A stretch of 64,000 nucleotides of DNA. Origin: G965220305 sp965220305. Lineage in GTDB: Bacteria > Chloroflexota > Dehalococcoidia > Lucifugimonadales > UBA3495. Under the pieces are notes generated by a model. The model saw only the letters and a program-made list of their open reading frames with translations, was not told where the DNA came from and searched no databases. The translations under genes and the position numbers were made by a program. Of this stretch, positions 1-8,057 are shown piece by piece (position 1 is the stretch's first letter; each line of letters begins with the position of its first letter). The stretch lies in the NCBI GenBank assembly GCA_965220305.1, contig OZ244817.1:2108001-2172000 (forward strand), written 5' to 3'.

Positions 1-2
1 GC

Positions 3-335
3 GGCGCCGGGGACAAGGCCGCTATGACGACCGCCCTGGAAGACCTGGCCAAGCTATCCAATGCCCACCTGCGTATTTCCAGCACCAGCCTCGGCCCTTA
101 CGCCAACCTGACCTCGCCCGAGAAGGAACTCTTCAGACGAGTAATCGAGGCCTTCACGCCACGGCGTGTCATGTGGGGCTCCAACTTCCCCTCCTCCCGT
201 GAAGGCGGTTACATCGGCCAGGTGCAGCTAGGCCAGACGGCCCTGCCCTGGCTCTCCGACGACGACCGCATTTGGATTATGGGCGAGACCGCCCACAAGT
301 TCTGGCCGATGCTGCAAGCGCCATCCGGGGCGTAG
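3..335 (+). CDS. Amidohydrolase-2 family metal-dependent hydrolase, C-terminal part (5' truncated by window edge)
   Basis: The reading frame is open from the first bases of the window, so the annotated ATG at 24 is internal and the true start lies upstream. The visible 110 or so residues match the C-terminal end of amidohydrolase-2 TIM-barrel proteins (ACMSD/dicarboxylate decarboxylase-type hydrolases): an RVMWGSNFP stretch carrying the late strand and the metal-site-proximal Asn/Phe/Pro, then a helix ending ETAHKFWPM, the usual ITGGNAxRLF/W-like terminus. The substrate cannot be told from this part. The gene stops at TAG 333-335 and is followed in the same frame by a short remnant of a different gene. 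Confidence 0.75.
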   Translation, partial: GAGDKAAMTTALEDLAKLSNAHLRISSTSLGPYANLTSPEKELFRRVIEAFTPRRVMWGSNFPSSREGGYIGQVQLGQTALPWLSDDDRIWIMGETAHKFWPMLQAPSGA

Positions 336-398
336 ATTGCCCTCCGGATTACCGCCGGACAGTCCTTCAACGTCGACGGCGGACTGGTGACGCGTTAG
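336..398 (+). pseudogene. Remnant of a short-chain dehydrogenase C-terminus
   Basis: The 20 codons after the amidohydrolase stop, in the same frame, read through ITAGQSFNVDGGLVTR and then TAG. TGQ-x-x-N-V-D-G-G is the hallmark C-terminal strand of SDR oxidoreductases. No Rossmann domain precedes it, so this looks like the tail of a deleted SDR gene now fused behind the amidohydrolase gene. It has no start of its own. Confidence 0.5.
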
Positions 399-480
399 GG
401 CGGGTCGGCCCACTGGGAAGTCGTGGCCGACCCTTCTCTTCCTACTTTAGCCCTTGCCCGGGCGTTCCCCTTGGAGACGG

Positions 481-1665
481 TTAATAAGCTGCCCGGAGGA
501 CGTCCATTATCGGGCCGGCGTCGGTAACCGGCTTGGGGTTGGTGCTCAGGCTGCGGTCGTGGAGCGTGGCGGCGGCGATGTACTCCAGGCCGTCCTCGGG
601 AACGTCGACGTCGCTCAGCCGCCGGGGCAGTCCTAGCTCGCGGCAAAGCCCATCCACGGCGTCAGCCGCCGCCAGTCCCGCCTCTTCATCGGTCATGCCG
701 CCATCGGCCACCCCGATTGCCTCGGCGATGAGACGCTGGCGGCTGGCCGATGCGTCCAAGTTGTAGCGCATGGTATGGGGCAGCAGGATGGCGTTGGCCT
801 CCCCGTGGGGAACGCCATACAGCCCCCCCACGTGATGGCAGGTCGCCGTATTCAGCCCCAGCCCGCCAAAGGACCCCAGAGAAGCCATCGCGCAGGCGGT
901 CTTGGTATTCAAAAGCGTGTCGATGTCTCCATCCTCGCAGCGCAGGAGGTTGTCGAACAGCAACCGGATGGCGTGCAACGCCATTCCGTCGCCGATGGGA
1001 TTGTGGCCGGTGGAGTAGACCGTCTCGACGGCTATCCGCAACTGGCCGATGGCGGTGGACACCAGGATCCGCAAGGGCGTGGTTGCCAGGGCTTGCCCGT
1101 CCAGGACCACGGTGCGGTGGGTTACCCCCTCTCCGGCCAGTATTAGCTTGCGCCCCAGTTGATGGTCGGTGATGCCGCCCCCTCCCCGGCTGAACTCGGC
1201 GCAGCCCATAGTGGTGGGAACGCTGAGGATGGGCACCTTGGGCGATGGCGTGGGCGGCACGGTAATCCGGTCGGGAGGCTCGAAGATAATTTCGTAGTCG
1301 TGGATGTCGCCGCCCTCGGCCAACAGGGTTGCCATGGCCTTGGTCGTGTCGTGGGTGCTGCCGCCGCCGACGCTGATGAAGACTTCCGGCTGCAACTCCT
1401 TGGCCATCTCCACCCCCGCTTCGACCGACTCCACCGGCGAGTGGGGCAACACGCCGGAATAGGTGCCCACGTAGCGGGCCCCCAGGGCCTCCTGCACCCG
1501 GGGCACCACGTTGCACGCTTGGAGAATCGTCGGTCCGCAGGTAATCATCGCCCTTCTGGCACCCAACCCATCTACCGTGTTGGGCAGCTCGTCAATGGCG
1601 GACTCGGAGCAGATGATGTCCTGGTGCAGGGGGTTATAACGGTACCGCAGTGCGTTTCCTAACAT
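481..1665 (-). CDS. Iron-containing alcohol dehydrogenase (maleylacetate-reductase-like)
   Basis: A 394-residue protein of the group III Fe-dependent dehydrogenase family, which reduces or oxidises alcohols, aldehydes or maleylacetate-type substrates with NAD(P). The nucleotide-binding GGGSTHD motif sits near residue 98. The metal-binding part includes GDGMALHAI and the His-rich VPHGEANAILLPHTMRYN stretch. I chose ATG at 1665 because AAGGAGG lies just upstream; the frame stays open further 5' to 1881 but that part has no family similarity. Length is normal. It is divergent from the flavin monooxygenase at 2089. Exact substrate is unknown; maleylacetate reductase would fit the nearby gentisate-type ring-cleavage gene but that is inference. 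Confidence 0.85.
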   Translation of the reverse strand: MLGNALRYRYNPLHQDIICSESAIDELPNTVDGLGARRAMITCGPTILQACNVVPRVQEALGARYVGTYSGVLPHSPVESVEAGVEMAKELQPEVFISVGGGSTHDTTKAMATLLAEGGDIHDYEIIFEPPDRITVPPTPSPKVPILSVPTTMGCAEFSRGGGGITDHQLGRKLILAGEGVTHRTVVLDGQALATTPLRILVSTAIGQLRIAVETVYSTGHNPIGDGMALHAIRLLFDNLLRCEDGDIDTLLNTKTACAMASLGSFGGLGLNTATCHHVGGLYGVPHGEANAILLPHTMRYNLDASASRQRLIAEAIGVADGGMTDEEAGLAAADAVDGLCRELGLPRRLSDVDVPEDGLEYIAAATLHDRSLSTNPKPVTDAGPIMDVLRAAY

Positions 1666-2088
1666 GGTATGGGCCTCCTTACCAGCATTGTTAGTAGGAT
1701 TGTATAGTGGCCCCGGGGTTTCGGCTACTGGCAACTTTCGGCATTGAGGATGGACTGGGGCCAGAGCCGGAGAAGATTGGACAAATTGGGCCTTTTGCGT
1801 CGGTCCGGCTCTGCCGGCGGTCCGCACTCTGTCGATGTGGGGGAACGGTCGGAACCCATACCTGGTAAACGGTCCCAACATTTGATGGAACTATGGAATC
1901 GGGGGCCTGGATTCCCGCCTGCCCGGGAATGACGGGTCCCGCGCAATCCAATACGCGATTGACCTGAAGGCTCCCCTCCCTCCGTTTGACACCCTTCTGC
2001 CCAGGTGCTAACGTTGCCTCAAATCGGTGGGCCGGAGTCGGCCCCAACCATTCCCCCTTCAACCCTCCACAACCTACAGGAGCGCAGC
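1666..2088. other. Divergent intergenic region
   Basis: This stretch separates the divergent alcohol dehydrogenase and flavin monooxygenase genes. It contains one short palindromic repeat (1906-1936). Apart from ribosome binding sites at each end, I see no gene or clear promoter in it. Confidence 0.5.
1906..1936. repeat. Intergenic palindrome, family A (GGATTCCCG...CGGGAATGACGG)
   Basis: An inverted repeat with GGATTCCCGC and its near complement CGGGAATGACG. The same element recurs at many intergenic sites in this window (for example 9832, 23372, 40846, 42970, 59868). Confidence 0.8.
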
Positions 2089-3134
2089 ATGAAATTTGGA
2101 CTGATGATGGAATGCGACTACCGCGAGGGCCGCACCCAGGCCGAAGCCTTTGACGAGGCTTTCGCCACCGCCACCAGCGCCGAGCAGTGGGGCTTCGACG
2201 GCGTTTGGCTGGCCGAGCGGCACTTCGCCCCGCCGGGCAGCGGACGCGCCATCCCCTCGGTGGTGTCTTCGCCACCGCCATCGCCGCCAAGACCAGCCGC
2301 ATCCGGGTGGGCACCGCCGTGTTGGTGCTGCCTCTGGGCCACCCGGTGCGTATGGCCGAGGAGGTGGCTACCCTGGATAACATCAGCCAGGGCCGGCTGG
2401 ACCTGGGCATTGGCCGCAGCGGCTTTCCCTGGGCCTACGACGGCTACGACATTCCCTATTCCGAGAGCCGCGAGCGGTTCATGGAGTATTACCAGGTGAT
2501 GAAGCTGGCCTGGACGGAAGAGCGCTTCTCCTACCAGGGTGAGCACTACAACTTCCAGGACGTTTGCCTGATTCCCAAGCCCTACCAGCAGCCCCATCCT
2601 CCCCTGCGCTACGCTGCCTCCACCCGGGAGACCTTCGCCGACATGGGACGCCTGGGTATCCCCATCTTCGCCGGGCTGGGCGGCTCCGGCGTCTCCGACC
2701 TGGCCGAGGCCATCGGCGAGTACCGGGAGGCATGGAAGGAGGCGGGACACCCCGGCGAGGGCGATGTCATCCTGCGGGTGGGCATCTACGTGGCCGAGGA
2801 CATGGACCGGGCCGTCACCGAGCCCCACGAAAGCACCATGACCTACTACAACCGCATCCGCCAGGGCCTCATCCAGACCGCCACCTCCTTCGGCGGGGAA
2901 CGGCGGGCCCAACGGGCGGAGCGTCTGGCCAACCTCACCTACGAGGACGCCCTGGATGACCGCCTCATCTACGGCACTCCCGACGCCGTGGCCCAACGCC
3001 TGGCCGAGTGGCGCGACTGGCTGGGACTCTCCGGGATAATCATGGAGCCCAACGTGGGCGGCACCATCTCCCCGGAATTTCTGGATACGTCCATGCGCCT
3101 CTTCGGCCAGGAAGTAGCCCCCCGTCTGCAATAG
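2089..3134 (+). pseudogene. Luciferase-like (LLM class) flavin-dependent monooxygenase, frameshifted
   Basis: Two reading frames together encode one bacterial-luciferase-fold protein of about 348 residues. The N-terminus starts at ATG 2089 (preceded by CAGGAG) and runs MKFGLMMECDYREG through the active-site-like AERHFAPPGSG. It leaves frame at about 2255-2275, after AIPS. The remainder, GVFATAIAAKTSRIRVGTAV to the end, is in the frame one base back. A single lost base in the CCCCTCGGTGGTG stretch explains this. The C-terminal part is intact, with the usual IYGTPDAVAQRLAEW near the end. These proteins use FMN or F420 in oxidations or reductions of small organics. It may be a true pseudogene or a one-base sequence error. 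Confidence 0.8.
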
Positions 3135-3159
3135 GGCGGTAGCGAGTCATGGCTTTAAC

Positions 3160-3191
3160 GACTAAGGGGGCGTCCCAACGCCCCCTTAGTC
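3160..3191 (+). terminator. Hairpin terminator after flavin monooxygenase
   Basis: GACTAAGGGGGCG and its complement CGCCCCCTTAGTC form a perfect stem of 13 bp around a 6-nt loop, 25 nt after the stop codon. There is no long T-run after it, so it may act as a stabiliser rather than a classical intrinsic terminator. Confidence 0.55.
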
Positions 3192-3200
3192 ACCTACAAC

Positions 3201-3300
3201 GTAGCTGGTACGCCCTCGCTCCCCTGTAATTGTGATTAGCCAGCCCCGGCTCTCTGATGTTGTGGATAGCCGGCCCCCGCTCCCCGACATTGGGGGTAGC
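3201..3300. repeat. Imperfect short tandem repeat, period about 30-35 bp
   Basis: A unit of the form TAGCC(A/G)GCCCCcGCTC...GAtgTTGtGGA recurs with TAGC anchors at 3202, 3237, 3267 and 3297. Copies are diverged. No coding function is evident. Confidence 0.5.
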
Positions 3301-3317
3301 CGTCTCCAAGGCTACTG

Positions 3318-3407
3318 TCATTCTGAGCCACAGGCGAAGAATCTAAAGTCCTTCGTCCCAGTCCCTCTAGCCCTTAGATTCTTCTTCGCCAGCTCCTCAG
3401 AATGAGG
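3318..3407. repeat. Inverted repeat, family C (GAAGAATCT / AGATTCTTC)
   Basis: TCATTCTGAGCCACAGGCG followed by AAGAATCTAAAG is mirrored by TTAGATTCTTCTTCGCC and CTCAGAATGAG. The same sequence family occurs twice more inside the 163-bp duplication at 29216-29541. Confidence 0.7.
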
Positions 3408-3557
3408 GGAATGCCGAGGCAAGGAATTCTCCCCGGAATGACATATCAGCGCATAACATCTAAAATCTAAGCCAGGCAATCCAATAGTACCCGCAGAGGC
3501 TGCCAACACTCAGGCCGCTGCAACGCCGTACCCAAGCTCTATTGAGGAGGTAGCCCA

Positions 3558-4631
3558 ATGGCAATACCCGAAAAGGTAAGCGCGGAAGATGCCCAGCAGT
3601 ATTACGATACCACCGACCGCATCCGCCTGAAGCCCGGCTGGATGCAGGGCGAAGGCCAGCCCTTGCCCGAAATGGAACCCTTCCTGTGGCGTTGGGCCGA
3701 GGTGGAGCCCTTGGTGCTCAAGAGCGGCGAGTTGGTAACTCCCGACCGGGACGTGGAACGGCGCACCCTGCGATTGGCGACGCCGGGCCTGGACCGGGGC
3801 ACCACCCACACCATCACCGCGGCGCTGCAACTCCTGCTGCCCGGCGAGTGCGCTCCCGCCCACCGTCACACCCCCACGGCCATCCGGTGGGTGCTCACGG
3901 GCCAGGGGGCCTACACCACCGTCGAGGGCGATAAGTGCTACATGGAGCCTGGCGACCTGATTCTCACTCCCTCCTGGACCTGGCACGACCACAACAACGA
4001 GGGCTCCGAGCCAATGATCTGGCTGGACGGACTGGATGTCCCCCTGGTGCGGTATCTGAGGGCCAACTTCTACGAAGCCTACCCCGAGGACCAGCAGCCC
4101 ATCGTTGGCGTGGCCGAGTCGGAGAAGAGGTTTGCCTCGGGCGCCCTGCGTCCCGCGTGGGAGGACACCAACTTGCCCTACTCCCCCCTGTGGCATTACA
4201 AGTGGGACAAGACCTACGAGGCGCTGCAGCGGCTGGCCGAGATTGACGCCAGCCCCTTCGACGACGTGGCGATGGAGTTCAGCGACCCGGTGACCGGCGG
4301 GCCGGTACTCCGCACCATGACCTGCTGGGCCCAGATGATTCGACCGGGCATCAGCACCCGGGCGCATCGCCAGACCAGTTGCGCCGTCTACCAGGTGTAC
4401 AAGGGCGAGGGCTACAGCATCATCGACGGGCAGCGGTTCGACTGGCACGAGGGAGACTTCTTCGTAGTGCCGCCCTGGGTCTGGCACGAGCACGCCAACG
4501 ACACCAGCGAAGAGGCCATTCTGTTCTCCATCCAGGATATTCCGGTAATGAAGGACATGGCCCTGTACCGGGAGGAACCCTACCAGGACAACGCCGGCCA
4601 CCAGCCGGTAACCAGCCATTTCAAAGGGTAG
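3558..4631 (+). CDS. Bicupin, gentisate 1,2-dioxygenase-like
   Basis: A 357-residue protein with two cupin domains. The N-terminal one carries the metal-binding AHRHTPTAIRWVLTG motif near residue 101, followed by the second cupin motif MEPGDLILTPSWTWHDHNN. The C-terminal one has a weaker metal site (RAHRQTS, then WHEGDFFVVPPWVWHEH). This is the architecture of gentisate and 1-hydroxy-2-naphthoate dioxygenases, Fe(II) enzymes that open the ring of gentisate-type aromatics to maleylpyruvate-like products in the cytoplasm. GAGGAGG precedes the ATG. It stands alone, without the usual maleylpyruvate isomerase or hydrolase beside it. Substrate is inferred from family only. Confidence 0.8.
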   Translation: MAIPEKVSAEDAQQYYDTTDRIRLKPGWMQGEGQPLPEMEPFLWRWAEVEPLVLKSGELVTPDRDVERRTLRLATPGLDRGTTHTITAALQLLLPGECAPAHRHTPTAIRWVLTGQGAYTTVEGDKCYMEPGDLILTPSWTWHDHNNEGSEPMIWLDGLDVPLVRYLRANFYEAYPEDQQPIVGVAESEKRFASGALRPAWEDTNLPYSPLWHYKWDKTYEALQRLAEIDASPFDDVAMEFSDPVTGGPVLRTMTCWAQMIRPGISTRAHRQTSCAVYQVYKGEGYSIIDGQRFDWHEGDFFVVPPWVWHEHANDTSEEAILFSIQDIPVMKDMALYREEPYQDNAGHQPVTSHFKG

Positions 4632-4658
4632 AGCTACCCTCTCCGGCCAAGCAATGTA

Positions 4659-4682
4659 GGGGCGCACCTATGCGTGCGCCCC
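4659..4682. repeat. Intergenic palindrome, family D (GGGGCGCA...TGCGCCCC)
   Basis: GGGGCGCA and TGCGCCCC arms lie a few bases apart, 27 nt after the bicupin stop. Members also lie at 11344, 41014 and 50224. It may end transcription of the bicupin gene. Confidence 0.65.
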
Positions 4683-4715
4683 GGAAGAAAGTTGGAGGCA
4701 GGGAATGGAGGGCAA

Positions 4716-5510
4716 ATGCCGGAAGGTCTCACGTTCACCATCAACCCGGAGCATGAAGCCGTCTCGCTGGACTTGTTCGTCCGAGCTTGGGGTGACCTGC
4801 GCCGGCTACTGGACGACTTGAGATATGCTCTCTACCGGGAGCGTAACGGCCGGCATTGGGTTATCCGGGAACTTCATGGCAGTGAACCCACCGTTTCGGT
4901 CAACCTTCTCCCAGGCGATGTGGCGTCGGTGGCAGCCGTCGCCCGGGGTATCGGGGAGGTGGCTGCGGGAACCGAGCGGTCGCCGGAGTTCTTTACCGAG
5001 GCATCGCTGGAGGACCTGAGGCGGATGCGGCGGCTTTTCCGGGGCCGTGACCGGGCGCACTCCATGGTGGTTGCCCTGGACGGCGCGCCGGTCGCCACTA
5101 TCCAGGAGGATATTGGGGACAAGGCCGGGCGGATTCTCGCCGGCGGCTATTGGCGTCCGGGTTATGTGGAAGGCCCTTTGAAGTTCACCGGCTTCCCTAA
5201 AGCGCCGACGTTCACTATGTGGGATAGGGTAAGCCGGGTGCCAGTTCGCTGTTCTTTGGAGAGTGACCTTTCCTGGCAAGAGACTGCCAAGGGGCTGGTG
5301 GGGAAGCGGGTTAGGGTCACCGGCCGCGTCCATCGCTTCCAGAACGGCGTGCCGCGCCGCATAGTGGACATTTCGGACATTGAAGAAAGAACTCCCAGCC
5401 CGGCCCCGGAGGGGGGATGGTTCGGCTCGATTCCCGACCCGGAAGCGGCAAAGGACCCGGTGGCCTTCCTGCACGCCATCCGCAGCATTAAAAGCGGTAG
5501 TGGTAACTGA
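4716..5510 (+). CDS. Unknown protein paired with a PIN nuclease
   Basis: A 264-residue soluble protein with no signal peptide or membrane segment and no family I can name. The start at 4716 is preceded by GGAGGG. The N-terminal half is rich in Arg/Asp/Glu helices. Residues of roughly 195-235 contain GKRVRVTGRVHRFQNGVPRR, which has the alternating pattern of a small beta-barrel (OB-like), though this is only a visual impression. Its TGA overlaps the ATG of the downstream PIN gene by one base, so the two are translationally coupled. In a normal VapBC pair this position would hold a short antitoxin of 60-90 residues; this one is about three times larger. Confidence 0.65.
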   Translation: MPEGLTFTINPEHEAVSLDLFVRAWGDLRRLLDDLRYALYRERNGRHWVIRELHGSEPTVSVNLLPGDVASVAAVARGIGEVAAGTERSPEFFTEASLEDLRRMRRLFRGRDRAHSMVVALDGAPVATIQEDIGDKAGRILAGGYWRPGYVEGPLKFTGFPKAPTFTMWDRVSRVPVRCSLESDLSWQETAKGLVGKRVRVTGRVHRFQNGVPRRIVDISDIEERTPSPAPEGGWFGSIPDPEAAKDPVAFLHAIRSIKSGSGN

Positions 5511-5989
5511 TGCCCACCACCCGCCGTCTTTGGGACGCATCTATAATTATTGGATACTTGGGGAGGGACGGCAACCTGCAAGCGGACTGCGACCGAATCA
5601 TCCAACAGGCGGAACTGGGCGAGGTGGAGATTGTCGTTTCGGAGATGGCGAAAGTAGAGACAGCTTACCTGACTGGCTATTCGGACAGCGAATCCGAGGT
5701 TATTATCCAAGGGTTCTTCAACCAGGATTACGTCATCTCGGTCATTGTGGACAACCCGGTATCGACCGTCGCCCGCAGCCTGGTCAGGAAGTACCGCACC
5801 GGGCCGAAGCTAAACCCGCCCGACGCCGTTCATCTGGCGACTGCAATCTACTGGAACATCCCCGTCTTTGAAACTACCGATAACGGCCTGCTCCGGTTTG
5901 ACGGGATGGAAGGCGCCCCACCCATCCGGGTCGGGAGACCCCTTTACGAATATGAAGGCCCGGCTGAGTTTCCCGATGTATCGGATTGA
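5510..5989 (+). CDS. PIN-domain nuclease (VapC-like)
   Basis: A 159-residue PIN-domain protein, a family of Mg2+-dependent RNases that includes VapC toxins. The four acidic positions are visible: D in RLWDASIIIGYLG, E in VVSEMAKVETAYL, D in NPPDAVHLATAIYW, and D in ETTDNGLL. The C-terminus adds about 30 residues beyond the minimal PIN fold. It is coupled to the 264-residue gene upstream by a one-base overlap. It could be the toxin of a toxin-antitoxin pair or an RNA-processing nuclease. Confidence 0.8.
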   Translation: MPTTRRLWDASIIIGYLGRDGNLQADCDRIIQQAELGEVEIVVSEMAKVETAYLTGYSDSESEVIIQGFFNQDYVISVIVDNPVSTVARSLVRKYRTGPKLNPPDAVHLATAIYWNIPVFETTDNGLLRFDGMEGAPPIRVGRPLYEYEGPAEFPDVSD

Positions 5990-6002
5990 CCGGGTTAGCC
6001 CC

Positions 6003-8057
6003 CTACCCCGCCGCCACTCCCTCGGTCAGCACTATTCCCGAGTCCAGTAGGGGCTGGTAGCGGCCGTCCAGGCCATGCTCTGCCAGAATTTCCTGGGCGT
6101 CGGAGCCGGGCTTGGGGGCAGGCCGTCCAGGCCGCACCGGCGTGCGCGATAGCCGGGGCGCCGGCCCGCAGGTGGTCACCGGGCCAATCTCGTCGTGCTC
6201 CCGGGTGATGCTCAACCCGTGGTCTACCACCCAGGGGTCGGTCATCAGCTCCCGCACGTTGGTGATGACCCGCTGCGCCCCAACGCCGGCGGCGGCCAGC
6301 CGCTCCACCCATGACGCCACGCTGCTCCCCTGGAACCGCTCCTCCAGTGACGAAGCCAGGGCCGCTCCTTCCAGAGATTCAATGCCGGACAGCCCCGCCA
6401 ACCCCGACAACCGGGGCAAGTCCCTTTCCTGCGCGCCGATGAAGAACCAGCCGTCGCTGGCCTGGTAAGCCCGGTGCAACGGCCCGGTGCCCAGGGCGTC
6501 CTGCCCCTTGGTCTCGTTCCACTCCTTGCCCTGGTATAGCTGCATGTAGGGCGATTGCAGGGTCATGGCGGTGTAGGCCAGGGCCGAATCGACGTGTTGG
6601 CCCTCTCCGGTGCGCTGCCGGTGCAGCAGGGCCAGGGCCACGCCATAGGCCCCCATGAAGCCGGTGCCGTAGTCGTTCACCGGGTTGGGCTGGGACTCGG
6701 GCATACCGTCGCCGCCGAAGCGCCGGGTCATACCGGCGGCGGACTGGGCGAACCCCTCGTGGCCCGGACGCTCGGCCCAGGGGCCGATGTGCCCGTAGGC
6801 GTTCAGCGAGGCGTAAACGATGTCGGGCTTGCGCTTTCGCACCTCCTCGTACCCCAGGCCCAGGCTCTCCAGGCGGCCCGCCCGGTAGTTCTGGGCCACC
6901 ACGTCGGCATCCTCCAGCAGCTTCCAGAAGATGTCGCGGCCCTCCTCGGATTTCAGGTCCAGCAGGATGCTGCGCTTGCCCCGGTTGATGTCGTTGTGCC
7001 GGGCTACCGTGGCCCCGCGCATGGGGTTGTCTATCTTGATGACGTTGGCCCCGTACTCGGCCAGGGTGCGTCCCATGGTCGGCCCGGCCAGAATGATGCA
7101 CAGGTCCAAAACCTTCACCCCGTCCAGGGCAGCCCGCATGGTGTCCTCCACCTTGGGGGCGCTGGGGGCGGGATGGGGTTTCAACTCCGCCAGAATCTCC
7201 CGACGGTGCTGGTCGGGGGTGGGAGCCGGGCCGCGCACTCCACCGGGGGTCAAGGACATCCGGGCGTTTACCCCGGGCTGTAGCATCTTGCCGTAGATGG
7301 GGTCGTCCACCTCCACCACCATCTGCGACTCCCGGGCGTGGGGGTGGTCGAACCACTCCTCGCTGGTGCGGCACACCGCCCCCTCGCTGCCCGCCTCGGC
7401 GATGAGGTCTTCCCACTGCTGGGCGGTGCGAGTGCGGAAAAGCTCCTCTATCCTTCGCTGGGCCTCGGTGCGGAATTGGGGGTTGTCCAAGGGGCGGTCG
7501 AAGTCGGTAAGCCCCTCGGCGTCCCAGGCGGTGATGCCGGCGGCCTCGACGAATTGGCGGAAGTTCTGGTTGCCGGAGCCGCCGAAACGCACCCACTCAC
7601 CGTCGCTGCACTGGAAGATTCCTCCCCACAACTCCTGCAGCGTCGGCGTGGATGGCGGGGCGTTGTGTACCCGCACCCCGAAGCGTCCGATGGACTGGAA
7701 CATGCTGTCGAACAGGGGCACCTCGATGCGCTGCCCCACGCCGTCGCGCTCCCGGGCGTTCAGGGCAATGACGATGGCGACCACCGACTGGAATGCGCCG
7801 TAGACCGACGCGATGGGGATGGCGGTGTAAACGGGCCGCGGGCTGGAGCTATCGGGCGGGCGCATGGTGGCCGATGCCGCGGCGACAACCCCCTCGTAGG
7901 CGGGCATGGACGCCCGGGGGTCGTCCGAGGCGAACCCGGGAATGGAGCAGTAGACCAGGCCGGGGTTGGCTTGAGTCATGGCCTCGGGCCCCAATCCCAG
8001 CCGGTCCATGACGCCGGGCCGGAAGTTCTCCACCACCACATCGGCGCTTTCGATTAG
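6003..8057 (-). pseudogene. CaiB/BaiF two-domain CoA-transferase, main fragment, interrupted by IS701-family insertion
   Basis: This fragment carries most of a fused double CoA-transferase (class III, formyl-CoA-transferase fold). It picks up at LIESADVVVENFRPG, completes the first domain, then runs through a second full domain that starts MRAALDGVKVLDLCIILAGP and contains the catalytic-Asp region NPVNDYGTGFMGAYG. The open frame continues past 8057 to 8333 only because it reads antisense into the IS. The missing first 74 residues lie beyond the IS at 9491-9712. Joining the two parts gives 758 residues in one frame. These enzymes move CoA between carboxylic acids during degradation of organic acids. 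Confidence 0.85.

Larger units (their letters stand above)
3135..3557. other. Repeat-filled intergenic region
   Basis: No gene is visible. The region contains a strong hairpin after the monooxygenase (3160-3191), a short imperfect tandem array (3201-3300) and a large inverted repeat (3318-3407). Confidence 0.6.

Noticed and set aside
3510..4667. Long minus-strand ORF opposite the bicupin gene
   Set aside because: It is the antisense of a clearly conserved cupin with good codon pattern; the antisense protein has no family resemblance. The same holds for the long ORFs opposite the monooxygenases, the capsid gene and the hydroxyacid dehydrogenase.
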